The notes beneath the pieces were generated by a model. That model was not told where the DNA came from. It saw nothing but the letters and a program-made list of their open reading frames with translations, and did no database searches. DNA of 64,000 nt, taken from Lophius americanus (taxonomy: Eukaryota > Chordata > Actinopteri > Lophiiformes > Lophiidae). Positions 60,560-64,000 of the stretch are shown in pieces (within the stretch, counting starts at the first letter, position 1; each line of letters begins with the position of its first letter). The translations under genes and the position numbers were made by a program. The stretch is from NCBI GenBank assembly GCA_037951165.1, contig JBBDHG010000125.1, positions 810,001 through 874,000 of the forward strand, given 5' to 3'.

Positions 60560-61530
60560 AGTAACATCCATAATTTAGAAGTTTAAAGAGACTGAAGATG
60601 CTGTAATCAATCTCGAAGAGGATGTGTCTACAAACTGACCCCATGCACTGTGGGAAGGATGGTTTTGGCAACACAAAAAAAACCTTCCACGGTGTTCGGC
60701 TAGGGAATTGCAAAGGTCAGTTGAATCTTGGGAGTCAGAAAGTCTCTCTAACCAGCATCAGACACACCAACACAATCTGTTTGGGAGGGTAGCAAGAAAA
60801 TTGCCTCTGCTGTTATCCCCACACAGAGTAAAGTACCTAGGTTGCAAAGTCTACACCACTGGACTTTCAATGGAACAGGGTCATAGGTCAAATGACACCA
60901 AATGGAGCTTTTCGACAAAAAAACTCAAAAATGGGTTTGGCGTAGTATGATAGGAAGCCCTTACCCACCATGGAGTCTGGTAGTGAGTATCTGACGCTTT
61001 CGGCTTTTTTTTTTTCTTACCAAGGGCATGGCCATCTTGTTGAAATACGTGGTACCATGCGGTCCATCAAGTACCAGCAGATATTGAATAAAAACCTAAT
61101 AGCCTCTGCCATCCAACCTAAAGTGGGCCGTGGATGGACCTTCCAGCAGGACAAAGATCCAAAACTCATAATGATCTCAGGAATAGTTCAGAGATCACAA
61201 AATAAAGGTTTTGCCATTCCCCCATCTCAGTCACTTAATGAAACCCCGGAGGAACATCTGTGGAATGTGCTGCAAAGGAGGGTCCACAAGCATCGACCTC
61301 AGAATCTGAAAGAGCTAGAGAGTTTCTGTCACAGCTCTTCTCCATGTGTTCTCAAACCTGATCACACACTACAGAAGAAGACTGCTTTTATTGTGTCAAA
61401 AGTGAGACACAAAAAATGCAGGGTGCCAATGGTTGTAGCACATAGAGTTATAGCATATAGAATTTTTTTCCTGTTGTGTCAAGGTGTAATACTTTTTCTA
61501 AAAGTGTGTTACTTTAATTAGAGATTTTAT
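60560..61530 (+). pseudogene. Decayed Tc1-type transposase
   Basis: Frames in plus orientation resemble the Tc1 family in order: NLFGRVARKLPLLLS (60774-60818), a diverged 'SDETK' block reading SNDTKWSF (60889-60912), KLKNGFGVV, then GHGHLVEIRGTMRSIKYQQI (61023-61082), FQQDKDPK (61141-61164) and PEEHLWNVLQRRVHK (61246-61290). Of the DDE catalytic positions, the middle D (in QQDKDPK) and the E (in EEHLW) are present, while the block holding the first D is altered. At least one frameshift splits it near 60950. Terminal repeats were not found. It is a dead copy. Note that it is a different subfamily from the element at 53127. Confidence 0.8.
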
Positions 61531-63689
61531 TTGTATAACATTTGAGTTGAAATGAACGGTACAATAGATAATAAAGATATCTGACTCTCACGTTACTCTT
61601 TTTTTTTGCCAATTATTATCGAGAACACTGAATTAGCCACATGTTAATTCTGCTTTTTATTATTTTACTGAATTTGCAATGATAACAAGCTTTAACCTGT
61701 TGATTGGGCAACTTTCTTCTCAAAACTGTTGTAAAAATAGAAAAAGCACCTAGAGAGCCCAAATATTGCCCTCACTCAGACATTGTGTCATCATTTCCTG
61801 TTCCTCTCCCTTAATCATACATTGTTGCATCATTTTCTGTTCCTCTCCCCGGAACATTGCTTAAAAATTTGAAATATTTAAAATTTTGAAAACACTATTA
61901 AATGGGTATAGTAAAAATGCACGTATGCGGAAAGTACCATAAACTCAAAAAAACTTTCAATGAAAACATCAATTCATTGATGTCAGGAAAAATCAAATAC
62001 ATTTATATTTTAATGAAATGTATAACTCAATGTTTAAAGAGTTAGATTAATATACATCCAATTGTTATTTTTAAAGTATGGTAGTAATATGATTGTAGTA
62101 AGATTGTTGCATACAAATGTATGCAACAATGTCCTTTCAAAGTAAAAGCTCCCTTTTTCAAGACTAAACAATAAAACATAGACAATGTGTTAATTACCTT
62201 TTAGTGAAATTATAGAAAGTGCTTGTTGCCATATGAAAACACTGTGCAGTAAAGGGTTTATGGATCTAAATACTTCCTTCACCACTGAATATATTCAAAG
62301 GGAACTTTTTGAGTTTGTTATAGATAACAAAAAGAGCTTTTCAAATTGTTTTTAGCATGAAATTTCTGCTGTCAGTTGTTGATGGTCACAAATTAAAGAA
62401 AAATGTAATTTGTGAATACTTTATCTACTTCCTTACCAAAGACAACTTTAATTTGGACTCGGTTATTGCGGTCACATGTCTGTACTGAAAGACATTAATG
62501 TACAAGAAAAGGAATGTTAGTAACTTCTTTGACATTTTATTTTTCATTTATGTTTAGTACTGCCTTCATAAATATTGCTCCTTCTTATTTTACCCATTAA
62601 TTATATTCCCAAAAAGTCGGGGATATTATGGATTTGTCATTGCCGAAGATCCTTTGTGTTAATTAAATTTGATAACTCAAAAAAATTGTAATTTGATCAT
62701 TTTCGAATTGTATACCCACAAAGACTTTCAGCTGTACCACCAAAAGTTTAGGATCCATAAACTCTCAAGCATTGTACGATTTTATCCAAATTCGGTGCAT
62801 ATGAATCAACTCGAGTGGATCCATCTTGTGAGGATGATGTCTACAAAATAAACTGGAAAAAGCATTCTGAGGGCGTAAACCTCCGCCAAGGCAAAACAGT
62901 ACACTACGCAGAATCCTCCATTAATATCTGAGTTATTGCCTGCCTCTAAATCTACCGACAACCCAGACAAACCCCTCGGAGTATCTCCCAAATACACTTT
63001 ACCCTGTTGCTTCCTGCACTTTCCACTTAAGCGTCTCTGATCAGCCCCCCTCCCCCCAAAGGAACATTTAACAAATCAAAGTAACTCTTGAAACTGAGCG
63101 CCAGCTCCATCCCACCAAAAAACATTAAAGGATTCAGAGGAACAAAGGCAGCAATAGCCACATTGTGATGGCATTACTCAAAACATCTTATTATTTATTT
63201 ATTTTTTAAATGATGCGAAACACGCAATGACTCCAAAATGTAACATCTCAAGGACATGCCACTATCTAACTCTGGGTAAAATGTCATACTAATATGTCAT
63301 GGACTTTTTATGTAAACCTGCTCACAAACAAACAATCAGAGACGCTCAAAAAATTGAAAATATAACCTCCATGGCGAAAAAAAATAGTATTAGTTGTTCT
63401 TAAACGACCATCAGGGTGAGGCTATGGCAGATCATTGTTTTCCTCTTCTCAGCGATTGTCTGATGCCATCTACTCTGGTATAGAATGCCATCTAGTGACA
63501 ACACACATGCAAAGGCTTGTTGATAGAGAGTAAACCAACTCCATATGAAAAGGTTGATATGGTTGAAATGGTTCAGCTGGTTGATCTCATCTGTCAACAT
63601 GTCCATCTCTTTAGCAAATCTTTCTTTTTTTTAAATTAATTTTTTTAATTTATTTCTTTGTGGAATATTTATAACTTTATAGGAACTCT
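61531..63689. other. AT-rich intergenic DNA with a diverged fish repeat
   Basis: About 62600-62900 carries a GGGATATTATGGATTTGTC block and ends AACCTCCGCCAAGGC, the inverted form of the 'GCCTTGGCGGAGGTT' repeat edge at 17861. A phrase CAACTCGAGTGGATCC is also shared in type with 10575. No exon recognised. Confidence 0.4.
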
Positions 63690-64000
63690 GACTTATTCTT
63701 CTTTTGGCTGTTACCCTTAGGGGTCGCCACAGCAGATCATTTGTTTCTATCTTGCCCTATCCTCTGCATCTCCCTCTGTCACACCAACCAACTGCATGTC
63801 CTCTTACCACAACCAGAAACCTCCTCTTCGGTCTTCCAAAATTTCTCCTGCGGGGCGGCTGGATCTCTAGCATCCTTCTACCAATATATTAATTCTCAAT
63901 CCTTTTCAATCCATCCTTTGTCTAGTCACTCCCAAGGAAAATCTTAACATCTTCAACCTCCAACTCCACTTCCTGTCTTTTGGTCAGTGCCACTGTCTCT
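63690..64000 (-). mobile_element. RTE-type LINE 3' end, running off the window
   Basis: The plus strand reads TATTCTTCTTTTGGCTGTTA, CCCTTAGGGGTCGCCACAGC, CTCTGTCACACCAACCAACT and so on to the last base. This is the inverted 3' end of the RTE family whose plus-oriented copy is at 6945-7432. The tail is at about 63690, and the body continues beyond position 64000. Confidence 0.8.

Noticed and set aside
1..64000. tRNA, rRNA, operons, ribosome binding sites and prophage-like features
   Set aside because: None seen. Only tRNA-derived SINE heads with decayed boxes occur, and the gene structure is that of a vertebrate nuclear genome.

Overview
The window is vertebrate nuclear DNA, almost certainly from a ray-finned (teleost, probably percomorph) fish. 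It carries split genes with canonical GT-AG introns. It also carries a fish-typical repeat mix: Rex3 and other RTE-type LINEs, L2/CR1-like LINE pieces, tRNA-derived SINEs, hAT and Tc1/mariner transposons, and long GT/GA microsatellites. No bacterial, plasmid or viral organisation is present. Family assignments rest on remembered protein and repeat consensus sequences; no database search was possible.

Layout. Positions 1-46000 are a gene-poor region with no convincing host exon. It is a patchwork of decayed transposons (LINE pieces at 2.3, 3.8, 6.9, 12.7, 30.3 and 42.4 kb; hAT elements at 4.5 and 25.5 kb with target-site duplications; SINEs at 28.1, 28.8 and 35.4 kb), minisatellites (17.6, 22.8 and 24.5 kb) and unique stretches. 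Some unique stretches look like candidate conserved non-coding elements, but this is only an impression from composition. Positions 46088-58331 hold three host genes. Minus-strand cdca8 (borealin) was reconstructed as ten coding exons (278 aa). Head to head with it is plus-strand airim (C1orf109 orthologue), four coding exons (202 aa). A single-exon classic claudin lies on the minus strand, convergent with airim. Positions 58.3-64 kb are intergenic, with a dead Tc1 transposase at 60.6-61.5 kb and an RTE 3' end running off the window.

How the genes relate. cdca8 and airim share a 737-bp interval between start codons, the same divergent pairing I recall for CDCA8 and C1orf109 in human 1p34.3, so this is probably an old bidirectional promoter. 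It has two CCAAT boxes and a CHR-like TTTGAA in the orientation expected for a G2/M gene (cdca8), and ETS-like and YY1-like sites on the airim side. Borealin acts in the chromosomal passenger complex; AIRIM acts with AFG2-type AAA ATPases in ribosome maturation; the claudin is a tight-junction protein.

The most interesting observation is the second intron of airim. It begins with an exact U12-type 5' splice site and has a near-consensus U12 branch site. Protein alignment and branch-site spacing both favour a non-canonical GT-AT intron rather than the nearby AG. I found no new multi-gene system in this window.
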